This document shows positions 28,120 to 36,713 of a DNA stretch of 64,000 nucleotides, piece by piece. The DNA is from Thiomicrorhabdus chilensis DSM 12352. Lineage in GTDB: Bacteria; Pseudomonadota; Gammaproteobacteria; Thiomicrospirales; Thiomicrospiraceae. The notes beneath the pieces were generated by a model. The model had not been told where the DNA came from, did no database searches, and worked only from the letters and a program-made list of their open reading frames with translations. Location of the stretch: NCBI RefSeq assembly GCF_000483485.1, contig NZ_KI519609.1, positions 293,026-357,025 on the forward strand, given 5' to 3'. Each line of letters starts with the position of its first letter. Positions within the stretch are counted from its first letter, which is position 1. The position numbers and the translations under genes are program-made.

Positions 28120-28929
28120 TTGACACATTCACATCCCGAACAATTAGTGCAGTCTTTTCTGATGGGCAGTAAACAGACCCGCTCCGGGCAGAGGCGCTTG
28201 CTGCTGTTGAGCAAAATCGCGTCACTGGGCTCGCTTTCAGCGGCGGCCAAGGCGTGTGGCATGAGCTACAAAGGCGCCTGGCAGGCGGTGGAGGCCATGA
28301 ATCTGGCGGCCGGTGAAGAGTTGGTTCGTGCCCAGAAAGGCGGTTCTGGTGGCGGTGGCATGGTGCTGACGGCGGCGGGAGAGTCTTTGGTGAATGCCTA
28401 TTTGCTGTTCAATGAGCAGATGCAGCACTGGATGCGCGAATTGGAAGCGCTGTCTCCTGGCGTGTTAAGTCAGTTGGAAATAATGAGGAAAATTTCGATG
28501 AAAACCAGTGCACGTAATTTGTTTCATGGCAGTGTCACCGCTATCACTAAGGGGGCGGTCAACAGCGAAGTGCTTTTGTCGATTGGCGACGATGCCCAAG
28601 TGGTGGCACAAATCACCCCGGAAAGTGTCGAACGTTTGGGGCTGGAAGTGGGGTCCGATGCCTATGCGCTGGTCAAAGCCAGTTGGGTGATTCTGAGCGA
28701 AGACTTGGGAGATGGTTTCAAGACCAGCGCACGCAACCAGTTTTGCGGCCAGGTCAGTGCGCTTGAGAAAGGCGCGGTCAACAGCGACGTGACCATTGAA
28801 CTGAAAGGCGGCCAGCAGGTTTCGGCGATTGTCACCAACCAGAGTCTGCAGAGTTTGGGGCTCGAACTCAGCAGTCGTTGTTGTGCCTTGTTCAAGGCCA
28901 GCCATGTGTTGTTGGCGGTCGCAGACTGA
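28120..28929 (+). CDS. modE: ModE-family molybdate-responsive regulator with two Mop (TOBE) domains
   Basis: This 269-residue transcription regulator has an N-terminal LysR-like winged helix (about residues 25-115, RRLLLLSKIASLGSLSAAAKACGMSYKGAW). Two tandem molybdate-binding Mop repeats follow. Each begins KTSARN and contains KGAVNS, ending with KASWVIL and KASHVLL. In ModE, molybdate binding to these domains promotes DNA binding and represses mod transport genes. The start is TTG 28120 with AAGG about nine bases upstream, supported by a perfect promoter that would leave a leader of about 24 nt; ATG 28162 is the alternative. It lies just upstream of modABC on the same strand. Confidence 0.9.
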   Translation: MTHSHPEQLVQSFLMGSKQTRSGQRRLLLLSKIASLGSLSAAAKACGMSYKGAWQAVEAMNLAAGEELVRAQKGGSGGGGMVLTAAGESLVNAYLLFNEQMQHWMRELEALSPGVLSQLEIMRKISMKTSARNLFHGSVTAITKGAVNSEVLLSIGDDAQVVAQITPESVERLGLEVGSDAYALVKASWVILSEDLGDGFKTSARNQFCGQVSALEKGAVNSDVTIELKGGQQVSAIVTNQSLQSLGLELSSRCCALFKASHVLLAVAD

Positions 28930-28963
28930 TTGCCTTGCCTGCGGGCAAATTTTTTTTGTTAAT

Positions 28964-28980
28964 CGATATGTATATAAGGT
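28964..28980. promoter_or_regulatory. Putative ModE operator, copy 2 (before modA)
   Basis: CGATATGTATATAAGGT repeats the 17-bp motif found before modE. It lies about 40 bp before the modA start codon and overlaps a TATA-like -10 region, as expected for repression by molybdate-bound ModE. Confidence 0.6.
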
Positions 28981-29020
28981 TATATGCAATTTAAATCATT
29001 AAGAATCATTGGAGAGAAAT

Positions 29021-29782
29021 ATGAAAAACATGCTTCGCACCTTTACCTTGGCAGCGGGTCTGCTCGTGACTTCGCAAGCTATTGCCGAGACCGCCAAGAT
29101 CGCCGTGGCGGCGAATTTCACCAAAACCATCGAAGAGGTCGGCAAGGCGTTTGAAAAAGAGAGCGGCCATACGGTCAAGTTCTCGTTCGGGCCGACCGGT
29201 AAGCTCTATGCGCAAATCAAGAACGGCGCGCCTTTCGATGCTTTTTTTGGCGCCGATGAACGCCGTCCAAAGAAAACCATTGAGGATGGCATCGGGCTGG
29301 CGGACAGTTATTTTGTGTATGCACAGGGGCAGATCGTGCTTTATAGCGCGGCCTTGCCGGTTAAGGAGCAGCCGTTGGCGGTTCTGAAAGCCGGCGATTT
29401 CAATCATTTGGCTGTCGCTAACCCTAGAACGGCGCCTTATGGTGAACGTGCGGTCGCTTACCTGAAGGATAAAGGCTTGTATGACAGCTTGCAGTCCAAA
29501 ATGGTGAACGGCGAGAGCATCGCCCATGCGTTTCAGTATGTGGTGACCCAAAACGCCGAAATCGGCTTTGTGGCCATGTCACAGGTGGTGGATCCGCAAA
29601 GCCCGGTCTACCAGAAAGGGCAATACTGGGTGGTGCCACAAGCCGATTATAAGCCCATCAATCAGGGAGCGGTCATTACCAAACGCGGAGAGAACAACGC
29701 CGCGGTGCAGGCGTTTATGAAATTCATCAAAACCCCGAAAGCGATTGAGATTATCAAAAAATTTGGTTACAACGTCAGTTAA
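29021..29782 (+). CDS. modA: Molybdate-binding periplasmic protein ModA
   Basis: ModA is the high-affinity molybdate/tungstate receptor of the ABC importer. The 253-residue precursor has a signal peptide ending AIA then ETAK. Typical binding-protein segments are VAVAANFTKTIEEV, FSFGPTGKLYAQIKNGAPFDAFFGADERRP, LAVANPRTAPYGERAV and GFVAMSQV. ATG 29021 follows GGAGAGAAAT, a strong ribosome-binding site, and replaces the upstream in-frame start at 29009. modB follows after 112 bp that contain a hairpin terminator, so modA may be transcribed in excess. Confidence 0.95.
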   Translation: MKNMLRTFTLAAGLLVTSQAIAETAKIAVAANFTKTIEEVGKAFEKESGHTVKFSFGPTGKLYAQIKNGAPFDAFFGADERRPKKTIEDGIGLADSYFVYAQGQIVLYSAALPVKEQPLAVLKAGDFNHLAVANPRTAPYGERAVAYLKDKGLYDSLQSKMVNGESIAHAFQYVVTQNAEIGFVAMSQVVDPQSPVYQKGQYWVVPQADYKPINQGAVITKRGENNAAVQAFMKFIKTPKAIEIIKKFGYNVS

Positions 29783-29808
29783 ACTAATCCTTTTAGAACA
29801 CACTGCCG

Positions 29809-29835
29809 AAAACGACCAGGCCTGGTCGCTTTTTG
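29809..29835 (+). terminator. Hairpin terminator/attenuator between modA and modB
   Basis: CGACCAGG pairs with CCTGGTCG (29813-29828), preceded by AAAA and followed by a T run. The centre is a CAGGCCTG octamer (29817-29824). It lies between genes of one operon, so it probably attenuates rather than ends transcription, favouring ModA production. Confidence 0.72.
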
Positions 29836-29894
29836 TGTAAAGCACCTCTTATCAATGGGGCGCTGTTTGACCCACTGCTTTTTAGGAAATATTC

Positions 29895-30590
29895 ATGCTG
29901 GAAATTTTCGGAACCCAAGTCAATTTGGACCCCATCTGGTTGACTTTGGAGGTCGCCGCCATCACCACGGTGGTGCTGATTTTATTGGGTACGCCGCTGG
30001 CTTGGTGGATGGCGCAGATGCGTTCCTCCAACAAGGTGTTGCTGGAGGCGCTGGTGGCTTTGCCTTTGGTCTTGCCGCCGACCGTACTCGGTTTTTATCT
30101 GTTGATTGTGTTCAACCCCAACGGGCCGGTGACCGATTTTCTGAGGTTTTTCGGCTTTGAAGGGCAATTGACCTTCAGTAAAACCGGGCTGGTCATCGGC
30201 TCGGTGTTTTATTCCTTGCCGTTTGCGGTGCAGCCGTTGATGCATGCGTTTGAAGCCATTCCGCATCGCCTTCTGGATGCTGCGGCGACCCTGCGGGCAG
30301 GGGTTTTGGATCGGTTTTTTTCCATCGTGGTGCCCTTGTCGCAACGCGGGTTTCTGGTGGCCGCCACCTTGACCTTTGCGCATACCGTGGGCGAATTTGG
30401 TGTGGTGTTGATGGTGGGGGGCAACATACCGGGTGAAACCCGCATGGTGTCGATTGATATCTTCGATCACGTGGAAAGCTTGGAATACGATCAGGCGCAT
30501 ATCCTGTCGGCCATAATGTTGATTTTCTCATTAATGGTGTTGATGTTGGTGTACGGCCTCAACCGCCGTTTTGGCGTGAAGGTGGGTTAG
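29895..30590 (+). CDS. modB: Molybdate ABC transporter permease ModB
   Basis: This 231-residue inner-membrane permease has about five hydrophobic helices. It carries the EAA-type cytoplasmic loop contacting the ATPase, HRLLDAAATLRAGVLDRFFSIVVPLSQRGF. The N-terminal sequence (LDPIWLTLEVAAITTVVLILLGTPLAWWMA) and ALPLVLPPTVLGFYLL are characteristic of ModB. AGGAAA precedes ATG 29895. The stop is one base from the modC ATG. Confidence 0.95.
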   Translation: MLEIFGTQVNLDPIWLTLEVAAITTVVLILLGTPLAWWMAQMRSSNKVLLEALVALPLVLPPTVLGFYLLIVFNPNGPVTDFLRFFGFEGQLTFSKTGLVIGSVFYSLPFAVQPLMHAFEAIPHRLLDAAATLRAGVLDRFFSIVVPLSQRGFLVAATLTFAHTVGEFGVVLMVGGNIPGETRMVSIDIFDHVESLEYDQAHILSAIMLIFSLMVLMLVYGLNRRFGVKVG

Positions 30591-30591
30591 C

Positions 30592-31680
30592 ATGAAACAC
30601 AAACGCATGATGCATGGAAACTTGAGACTGAGACTCGGCGATTTCGAACTCAACAGTGGCGATTTCAGCCTGAAACTGGAGGGAGTGACAGTGCTGTTCG
30701 GACGTTCCGGAAGTGGCAAGAGCACTTTGCTGCGCGCCATCAGCGGACTCGATAAACGTACCGAAGGCTCGCTTAACGTCAAGGGGCAGGTTTGGCAGGA
30801 GGGTAAACGTCGTGCGTCCCCCCAGTCGCGCAATATCGGTTTTGTGTTTCAGGATGCCGCCTTGTTTCCGCATATGACGGTACGCCAGAATCTGATGTAC
30901 GGTTTGAAACGTCTGCCTAAAGGTGTTGCACCGTTTTCGGATGCTGAGTTTTCTGAAATTGTCAGCCGGGTAGGCATTGCCGATAAGCTCGATCGTGCGG
31001 TGACCTTTCTTTCCGGTGGAGAGCGCCAGCGGGTGGCAATCGCGCGCGCCTTGTTGAGCCGTCCGGAACTGTTGTGCATGGACGAACCTTTATCGGCCTT
31101 GGACTGGCGTTCCAAAGCCGAGTTGTTGAGCCTGATTGAAGAGGTGGTGGCCGCCTACCGTTTGCCGGTGTTGTATATCACCCATGCTCCGGCTGAGGTC
31201 GAGCGTCTGGCAGACCGCATTTTATTTATGAGCCGGGGGCGTATCGAAACCATCGAAACGCTGCAAGAGGCGCTGGCACGTCCGGATTCTCCGTTGTTTG
31301 ACGAGCAGGGTGCGGTCTCGGTTCTGGAAGGTCAGCCGAAGCCGATTGAGGCCGGATTGCGTCCCATTGTCATGGGCGAAGATTCTCTTTGGCTGCCGGA
31401 TGTCTCGGAGCTTAAAAAAGAGACGGTTCGGGTGCGGGTGCTGGCTCGAGATGTCAGCTTGGCGCTGTCGGATCCGCAGGATTTAAGTATCATCAATCAC
31501 TTCAAAACCACCATTAGCGAGTTGATACCGCAAGGTGATCACCGCACTCTGGTGCGTCTGCAGATGGCGGACGGGCAAAAACTGTTTGCCGAAGTCACGG
31601 CCCATTCGGCGCAAAGGCTCAATCTGCATGTCGGGCAGAGCGTCTATGCCTTGATTAAGTCGGTGGCGATGACGGAGTAG
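30592..31680 (+). CDS. modC: Molybdate ABC transporter ATPase ModC
   Basis: This 362-residue ATPase has Walker A GRSGSGKST, Q-loop FVFQDAALFPHMT, signature LSGGERQR and Walker B LLCMDEPLSALDWRSK, then a C-terminal TOBE/Mop-like regulatory domain (about residues 285-360). This matches ModC rather than a generic ABC protein. Translation is coupled to modB. The CAGGCCTG octamer after the stop (31705-31712) marks the convergent gap with mutM. Confidence 0.95.
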   Translation: MKHKRMMHGNLRLRLGDFELNSGDFSLKLEGVTVLFGRSGSGKSTLLRAISGLDKRTEGSLNVKGQVWQEGKRRASPQSRNIGFVFQDAALFPHMTVRQNLMYGLKRLPKGVAPFSDAEFSEIVSRVGIADKLDRAVTFLSGGERQRVAIARALLSRPELLCMDEPLSALDWRSKAELLSLIEEVVAAYRLPVLYITHAPAEVERLADRILFMSRGRIETIETLQEALARPDSPLFDEQGAVSVLEGQPKPIEAGLRPIVMGEDSLWLPDVSELKKETVRVRVLARDVSLALSDPQDLSIINHFKTTISELIPQGDHRTLVRLQMADGQKLFAEVTAHSAQRLNLHVGQSVYALIKSVAMTE

Positions 31681-31713
31681 ACTAGGTTTTGTCAGCAATT
31701 TGGACAGGCCTGC

Positions 31714-32571
31714 TTATTTTGCTTTGTTTTTAGAGCGGCTGCGTTTGAGCGGTTGGCATTTTGGGCAGAAGTAGCTGGCGCGTTGATTCAGAACCAAGCG
31801 TTCGATTGGCGTGGCGCAATTTGGGCAGGCCTGCTTGTCTCGACCGTAGACATTGAGTTTTTGTTCAAAGTAGCCGGGTTTGCCGTCGGCGTTCAAAAAG
31901 TCTTTAAGAGTGGTTCCGCCTTGTTGAATGGCGGCCGCCAGCACCTGTTTGATATTGTTCACCAAAAGCGTGTACTGAGCTTTGGTGAGCTGTTTGGCTG
32001 GCGTTTGCGGGTGGATTTTGGATAGGAACAGCGATTCGTTGGCATAGATGTTACCGGCGCCGACGACAATGTGGCTGTTCATGATAAAGCTTTTCACCGC
32101 CACACTGCGATTGCGCGCTTGCTGGTAGAGGTATTCGGTGTTAAAGGCATCCGATAAAGGTTCCGGTCCAAGTTTGGCCAGCAGTTTGTGGGAGTCCAGT
32201 TGACCTTTGCTGGCATCGTGCCAAAGCACGGCACCGAAACGTCTGGGGTCATTGAGGCGCAATAAGAAGCCGTTGTCGAATTCAAGGTCGATATGGTCGT
32301 GCTTTTGAACCGCGGTGCCAATCGGCAAAACCCTGAGATTGCCGGACATGCCCAGATGGATCAACAGGGTGCCTTTGAGGGTTCTCAAAAGCAGGTATTT
32401 GCCTCTGCGCCCCACTTCCAAAATCTGCAGGCCTGGCAGTGTGTCGGTCAGGTGCACGTCAACTGGCCAGCGCAAGTTCGGGTTGCGAATTACCAGCTTG
32501 GTGATGGTCTGCTGATGGGTTTTGGGTTCGATTCCTTTGCGGGTGGTTTCAACTTCGGGCAGCTCGGGCAT
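31714..32571 (-). CDS. mutM: Formamidopyrimidine-DNA glycosylase MutM (Fpg)
   Basis: MutM excises 8-oxoguanine and formamidopyrimidines and nicks the site by beta/delta elimination. The 285-residue protein begins MPELPEVET with the catalytic N-terminal proline and glutamates. It contains LRLNDPRRFGAVLW and the helix-two-turn-helix GAGNIYANESLF, and ends with a zinc finger (CPNC and CPKC) and a basic tail. Two CAGGCCTG octamers occur: one (31826) encodes QAC next to the first zinc cysteine, the other (32428) encodes PGLQ in a loop. In E. coli mutM is co-transcribed with rpmB-rpmG; here other genes intervene. Confidence 0.97.
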   Translation of the reverse strand: MPELPEVETTRKGIEPKTHQQTITKLVIRNPNLRWPVDVHLTDTLPGLQILEVGRRGKYLLLRTLKGTLLIHLGMSGNLRVLPIGTAVQKHDHIDLEFDNGFLLRLNDPRRFGAVLWHDASKGQLDSHKLLAKLGPEPLSDAFNTEYLYQQARNRSVAVKSFIMNSHIVVGAGNIYANESLFLSKIHPQTPAKQLTKAQYTLLVNNIKQVLAAAIQQGGTTLKDFLNADGKPGYFEQKLNVYGRDKQACPNCATPIERLVLNQRASYFCPKCQPLKRSRSKNKAK

Positions 32572-32662
32572 GGCGATGATTGGCTTGTTTAAAAAGCCTC
32601 CATTGTAATGAAACTGTAAAACCTTGGGCGAAAATTTTGCATAAAGTAAGGTTGATTCGTGT

Positions 32663-32682
32663 TGTGGATAAGTTGTGGATGA
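32663..32682. promoter_or_regulatory. Two tandem DnaA-box-like sites
   Basis: TGTGGATAA (32663-32671) is the exact reverse complement of the DnaA box TTATCCACA. TGTGGATGA follows 11 bp later (32674-32682) with one mismatch. The pair lies between mutM and a small unknown gene. It could be a regulatory or titration site; two boxes alone do not define an origin. Confidence 0.45.
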
Positions 32683-32755
32683 GCTCCAATGCCTTCTTCA
32701 GTTTTAATGAGATCAGTCGATAAAGATAAAGAATTCAATAGAAAGGATCAGTGAG

Positions 32756-32965
32756 ATGGTTTCCTCGGAATACACGGTGGAGTTTGAAGGCAGTCATTAT
32801 GTTGTGGTTAAATCCGGCCATATTGTCGCGGCGTTTGTAAGTGCCGAAGAGGCTTATGAAGCCAAACGCAGCTTTGTCGGCAAAACGGTCATTGAAGATT
32901 GGCAAAAAATCCCGCCCTCGATTCGTTTTGCCAAAAGCCAGTTTGTGGTCTCGCCTGCGGTTTAA
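32756..32965 (+). CDS. Small hypothetical protein
   Basis: I do not recognise this 69-residue protein. It is a compact soluble sequence with a beta-beta-alpha feel (YTVEFEGSHYVVVKSGHIVAAFVSAEEAYEAKRSF) and no cysteines or signal peptide. ATG 32756 has AAGGATCAGTGAG just upstream, supporting translation. It lies downstream of the DnaA-box pair and upstream of the large sensor gene. Confidence 0.65.
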   Translation: MVSSEYTVEFEGSHYVVVKSGHIVAAFVSAEEAYEAKRSFVGKTVIEDWQKIPPSIRFAKSQFVVSPAV

Positions 32966-33129
32966 TGTTGCGTCAGCCTGTTTTGAACGGAGCGACCTTT
33001 CAATTTTTTTCTGTTTTTCAGTCCTTTTTCAATCCCTGCATCTTGTCTCGTTTCGTTTTGTTGTGAAATATTGCTTTTCTGCTTGATTTTGTTTTGTTTT
33101 GTCGACGATTTTGTGTCTATAATTGTCCA

Positions 33130-35823
33130 ATGAAATTTCCTCGTTGTTTGTCAAAAATCTCCTTGTCGGTGTGGTTTGGAATCTTTTTAATGGTTTTGCT
33201 GCCAAGGGTGGCTTTCGCCCAGCCAAACACCACGGAGAAATTGCAACTGGTGACGTTGCAAATTAACTGGAACCACCAGTTTCAGTTTGCGGGTTTCTAT
33301 GCCGCCATCCAGCAAGGCTATTATCGACAGGCCGGTTTGGATGTGACGGTAAAGGGCTGGAAATCCGGCATCAATGTCTTGGATGAGGTGGTTTCCGGAC
33401 GTGCCGAGTTTGCAGTGGGTTACGGCACCCTGATGTCGGATTACGCCAAGGGCGCACCGATTTCGTTGGTGATGGCCTCGTTCCAGTTCTCTCCCATGGT
33501 ATTGCTCTCTCATGAGCCGATTAACGACCTTTCGGAACTGTCTGGCAAAACCGTCATGCATTACGGCAACCTGCAGATTCACGGTCTGCTCAATAAGGCC
33601 AAAGGGTTGGTTGAAAAACCGATCAAGACCCTGGACTCTTCCGGTGATTTGAACGATTTCATTGATAAGAAAGTTGATTTGTACGCGGCCTATTACACCA
33701 ATGAACCCTATCGCCTGGAGCAGTTAGGCATTCCTTATTACACCTTGGATCCCAAAACCTATGGGGTGCAAAGTTATGGCGATTTTGTCATTACTTCCAA
33801 AAAGTTGGCTCAGCTCGAGCCGGACATGGTTCAAAAATTCAAAGAGGCCAGTATCCGCGGCTGGAAATACGCCATTCACCATCAACAGGAGGTGGTGGAC
33901 TTCATTATCGAACAGTATCCGGTGGTAAAGTCCCGAGAAGCGTTGCTGGCAGAAGCCAAAGTGACCACCCGTTATGTGCAGTCGGGGGAGGTGCCGATCG
34001 GTATGGTGGAATCCTCAAAGTTGTTGGCCACGGCGGCCGGTGCCAAAGAGGTCGGGCTCATTTCCCAGGAGGAATATGACCGTCTGGACATGCAGGACTT
34101 CATGTTCCATGAAAACCGTTCCCTGTTTACCCAAAAAGAACTGCAATACCTAGCGAATAACAACGTGATTCGCCTTGCCAACGACATCAATTGGGAGCCG
34201 TTTGAATTCATTGATGCTAAGGGACGCTACCGTGGAATTGCCGCGGAATATTTTCAGCTTTTTGAAAAGAAGCTCGGAATTCGCTTTGAGGTGGTTAAGG
34301 ACAAAACCTGGCCTGAAGTGGTCGAAATGGCCAAACAGGGCAAGTTGGATGTCTATTCTTGCGCAGTGGCCACCGAAGAGCGTCAGGAATACATGGAATT
34401 CACCGAGCCCTATCTGTCTTTTCCAATGGTATTGGCAGCCGATGGAGATGTAGGGTTTATTGAACGTTACGACCAGTTAAGCGGTCAGACCATTGCGGTG
34501 GTGGACGGCTACTGGTCGCATGAATATCTAAAACGCCAGTACCCGCAGATTAAATTACTGGTGGTAAAGTCGGTTAAAGAGGGCTTGGATGCGGTGATTG
34601 ATGGCCGCGCATCCGCCTATAGCGGTAATTTGGCGGCGATTAATTTCGCGATACGAAAATACGGTGCCGAAGGAGTGCGTATTGTCGGCCAGCTTGAAGA
34701 GCGTTTTGAACTCGCCTTGGGTGTGCAAAAAGACAATCCGGTACTGTTCGGCATCATGCAGAAGGCGCTGAATTCGGTGACCGAAAAAGAGCGCCAAGCC
34801 ATATTCGATCATTGGATACGGTTGCAGGTCGTCAATAAGATGGATCAACGTCAGCTGATGGAGATTTTGATTCCGGCCGGAATTATTATTCTCGGTCTGT
34901 TGGTGCTTTTGTCGATTTATTCGTACCAGAAGCGCCGTCAAAAAGGCTATATTCGCCAGATTCATGAATTGTCGTATGCGACCGAGGTGGATATAAATAC
35001 ACAAACCATCGTGTGGGCGAGCGACAGTTTTGCCAAGTTGAGTGGCTACAGCAAGCAAGAGTTGCAAGGCATGAGTTATTTCAAGCTGGTATGCGACAGT
35101 TTGAGTGAGGATGTAATCAGCTACATTAAATCGCTTTTGCAGCAAGGGAAAACCTGGCATGGAGAGGTTGAGGGGCGAAAGAAGTCCGGACACAGCTATT
35201 GGGTGGATCTTACCTTGACCCCTAAAAAAGACTTGTTTGGAAACGTTAAGAGGGTCATTGCCACCCGGGTGGACATCTCCGACCGTAAAAAGGTCGAGAA
35301 GCTTTCCATTACCGATGTACTCACCGGTTTATACAATCGCCGTTATTTCAACGAGTTCATTGAAATTGAATTGAAGCGCACCCAGCGTGAAAAACTTCCC
35401 TTCTCGTTGGCCATGATCGACATCGATTACTTCAAGGGGGTGAATGACTATTATGGTCACCCTCACGGTGATGTCATTCTGCAGCAGGTGTCGGCGCAAA
35501 TTAAACAGGCGTTTTCTCGCAGTCATGACCACGTTTTTCGCGTGGGGGGTGAGGAGTTCATGGTGATTGCGTATTTTGAATCGCGTCAGCAGTGTTTTGA
35601 GCACTTGCAGGCCATGAGTGAGCAGGTTGAGGCGCTTCAGCTCGAAAACCTGGCCTCTCCTTATGGTGTGGTGACCATCTCCACCGGAGCGATCTTTCTG
35701 GAAAGCGGGCATTCATTGGATAGTGAAGAGATTCTGCAGGCGGTGGATAAGTTGCTGTATCAGGCTAAATCAAGCGGTCGAAACCAAGTGGTGATTACCC
35801 AGCCGGGAGAGCATGAAGTTTAA
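33130..35823 (+). CDS. Periplasmic solute-binding (NMT1 + SBP3) - PAS - GGDEF diguanylate cyclase
   Basis: This membrane-anchored sensor has 897 residues from ATG 33130. A signal peptide (VLLPRVAFAQ) is followed by two binding-protein domains. The first is NMT1/THI5-like (about residues 35-300, LQINWNHQFQFAGFYAAIQQGYY), related to receptors for thiamine precursors, sulfonates and nitrate. The second is an SBP_bac_3 domain (about 340-565, IRLANDINWEPFEFID). A transmembrane helix follows (LIPAGIIILGLLVLLSIYSY), then PAS (about 620-725) and GGDEF (about 735-890) with GGEEF and an RSHD I-site. The design predicts ligand-controlled c-di-GMP synthesis across the inner membrane. The ligands are unknown. 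Confidence 0.9.
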   Translation: MKFPRCLSKISLSVWFGIFLMVLLPRVAFAQPNTTEKLQLVTLQINWNHQFQFAGFYAAIQQGYYRQAGLDVTVKGWKSGINVLDEVVSGRAEFAVGYGTLMSDYAKGAPISLVMASFQFSPMVLLSHEPINDLSELSGKTVMHYGNLQIHGLLNKAKGLVEKPIKTLDSSGDLNDFIDKKVDLYAAYYTNEPYRLEQLGIPYYTLDPKTYGVQSYGDFVITSKKLAQLEPDMVQKFKEASIRGWKYAIHHQQEVVDFIIEQYPVVKSREALLAEAKVTTRYVQSGEVPIGMVESSKLLATAAGAKEVGLISQEEYDRLDMQDFMFHENRSLFTQKELQYLANNNVIRLANDINWEPFEFIDAKGRYRGIAAEYFQLFEKKLGIRFEVVKDKTWPEVVEMAKQGKLDVYSCAVATEERQEYMEFTEPYLSFPMVLAADGDVGFIERYDQLSGQTIAVVDGYWSHEYLKRQYPQIKLLVVKSVKEGLDAVIDGRASAYSGNLAAINFAIRKYGAEGVRIVGQLEERFELALGVQKDNPVLFGIMQKALNSVTEKERQAIFDHWIRLQVVNKMDQRQLMEILIPAGIIILGLLVLLSIYSYQKRRQKGYIRQIHELSYATEVDINTQTIVWASDSFAKLSGYSKQELQGMSYFKLVCDSLSEDVISYIKSLLQQGKTWHGEVEGRKKSGHSYWVDLTLTPKKDLFGNVKRVIATRVDISDRKKVEKLSITDVLTGLYNRRYFNEFIEIELKRTQREKLPFSLAMIDIDYFKGVNDYYGHPHGDVILQQVSAQIKQAFSRSHDHVFRVGGEEFMVIAYFESRQQCFEHLQAMSEQVEALQLENLASPYGVVTISTGAIFLESGHSLDSEEILQAVDKLLYQAKSSGRNQVVITQPGEHEV

Positions 35824-36008
35824 ACTGCGCTGAGTCTAGCCGTTTAGGTTGTAAGTTTGAATGAGATACGGTGGCGTGTCTAAATCAACGGGCTTTAAAT
35901 GCTAAGAAAATCAACAGGCCTGTATGGAGTGCATTATTGGAATGGCTTTTCAACGCTTATGCGGTTAACAGTCAAGCTTCATTTTTGAATCATGGTAAAT
36001 TTCGGGCA

Positions 36009-36041
36009 TAAAAAAACCCGGTCTTTTGAACCGGGTTTCAT
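36009..36041 (-). terminator. Rho-independent terminator of rpmB-rpmG
   Basis: On the minus strand AAACCCGGTTC pairs with GACCGGGTTT around a short loop and runs into TTTTTT, 20 bp after the rpmG stop. The T run is on the minus strand, so it mainly serves the ribosomal protein genes. Confidence 0.85.
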
Positions 36042-36061
36042 CATTTAAACTTGGGTAAAGT

Positions 36062-36214
36062 TTATTTGATTTTTGCTTCTTTGAACAAGACGTGTTTACG
36101 AACCACTGGATCGTACTTCTTGATTTCAAATTTTCCAGCCATGTTCTTCTTATTTTTATCCGTAGTATAAAAATAAGCCGACTCGGTTGACTGTAATTTA
36201 ATCTTATCGCGCAT
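36062..36214 (-). CDS. rpmG: 50S ribosomal protein L33
   Basis: This basic 50-residue protein reads [20 protein letters not shown] and later [22 protein letters not shown], matching bacterial L33. It has the cysteine-free form (no zinc-ribbon CxxC pairs). It follows rpmB by 10 bp in the usual rpmB-rpmG operon and is followed by a terminator. Confidence 0.96.
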   Translation of the reverse strand: MRDKIKLQSTESAYFYTTDKNKKNMAGKFEIKKYDPVVRKHVLFKEAKIK

Positions 36215-36224
36215 GGCAGTCTCC

Positions 36225-36461
36225 TTAGACCTTCTCACCACGTGAACGCATTTCCGCGATCACAGAGTCAATCCCGTTTTTGTCGATAATGCGCATACCA
36301 GAAGTGGAGACACGCAATTTAACAAAACGGCTTTCCGCTTCAGACCAAAAACGATGCGTTTGCAAGTTTGGCAAAAAACGACGACGTGTTTTACGGTGAG
36401 AGTGAGAAACATTGTTACCGACCGCAGGACGTTTTCCTGTCACTTGGCATACTCTAGACAT
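36225..36461 (-). CDS. rpmB: 50S ribosomal protein L28
   Basis: This 78-residue basic protein begins [25 protein letters not shown] and has RRFLPNLQ and the C-terminal [16 protein letters not shown], all typical of L28. It is the first gene of the rpmB-rpmG operon. About 75 bp upstream lies a 16-bp palindrome AAATATTCGAATATTT (36539-36554), which may be part of its control region. Confidence 0.97.
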   Translation of the reverse strand: MSRVCQVTGKRPAVGNNVSHSHRKTRRRFLPNLQTHRFWSEAESRFVKLRVSTSGMRIIDKNGIDSVIAEMRSRGEKV

Positions 36462-36713
36462 TTCACAATCCCTCTAACATTTGAAAACTCCGACAACGCT
36501 TAACGTAATAAGCCAGCCGAAATCCCCATTTAAAATAAAAATATTCGAATATTTCTACATTCTGCTCTTTTGACAGAGCTAAAATTAAGAACGCGGAATT
36601 ATCCATGAAATCGGACTCAAATGCAAGTGTCTGGCCTGCTTAATTTTCAAAGCGATTTCAAACACGTGTCGCCCAAATGTCTAAGGGCGACTTAAGGTGC
36701 TCTTAACTTCAGA

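Noticed and set aside
36539-36554. AAATATTCGAATATTT palindrome upstream of rpmB
   Set aside because: It is a 16-bp AT-rich palindrome in AT-rich DNA and no second copy or known factor supports a regulatory call; noted only under rpmB.
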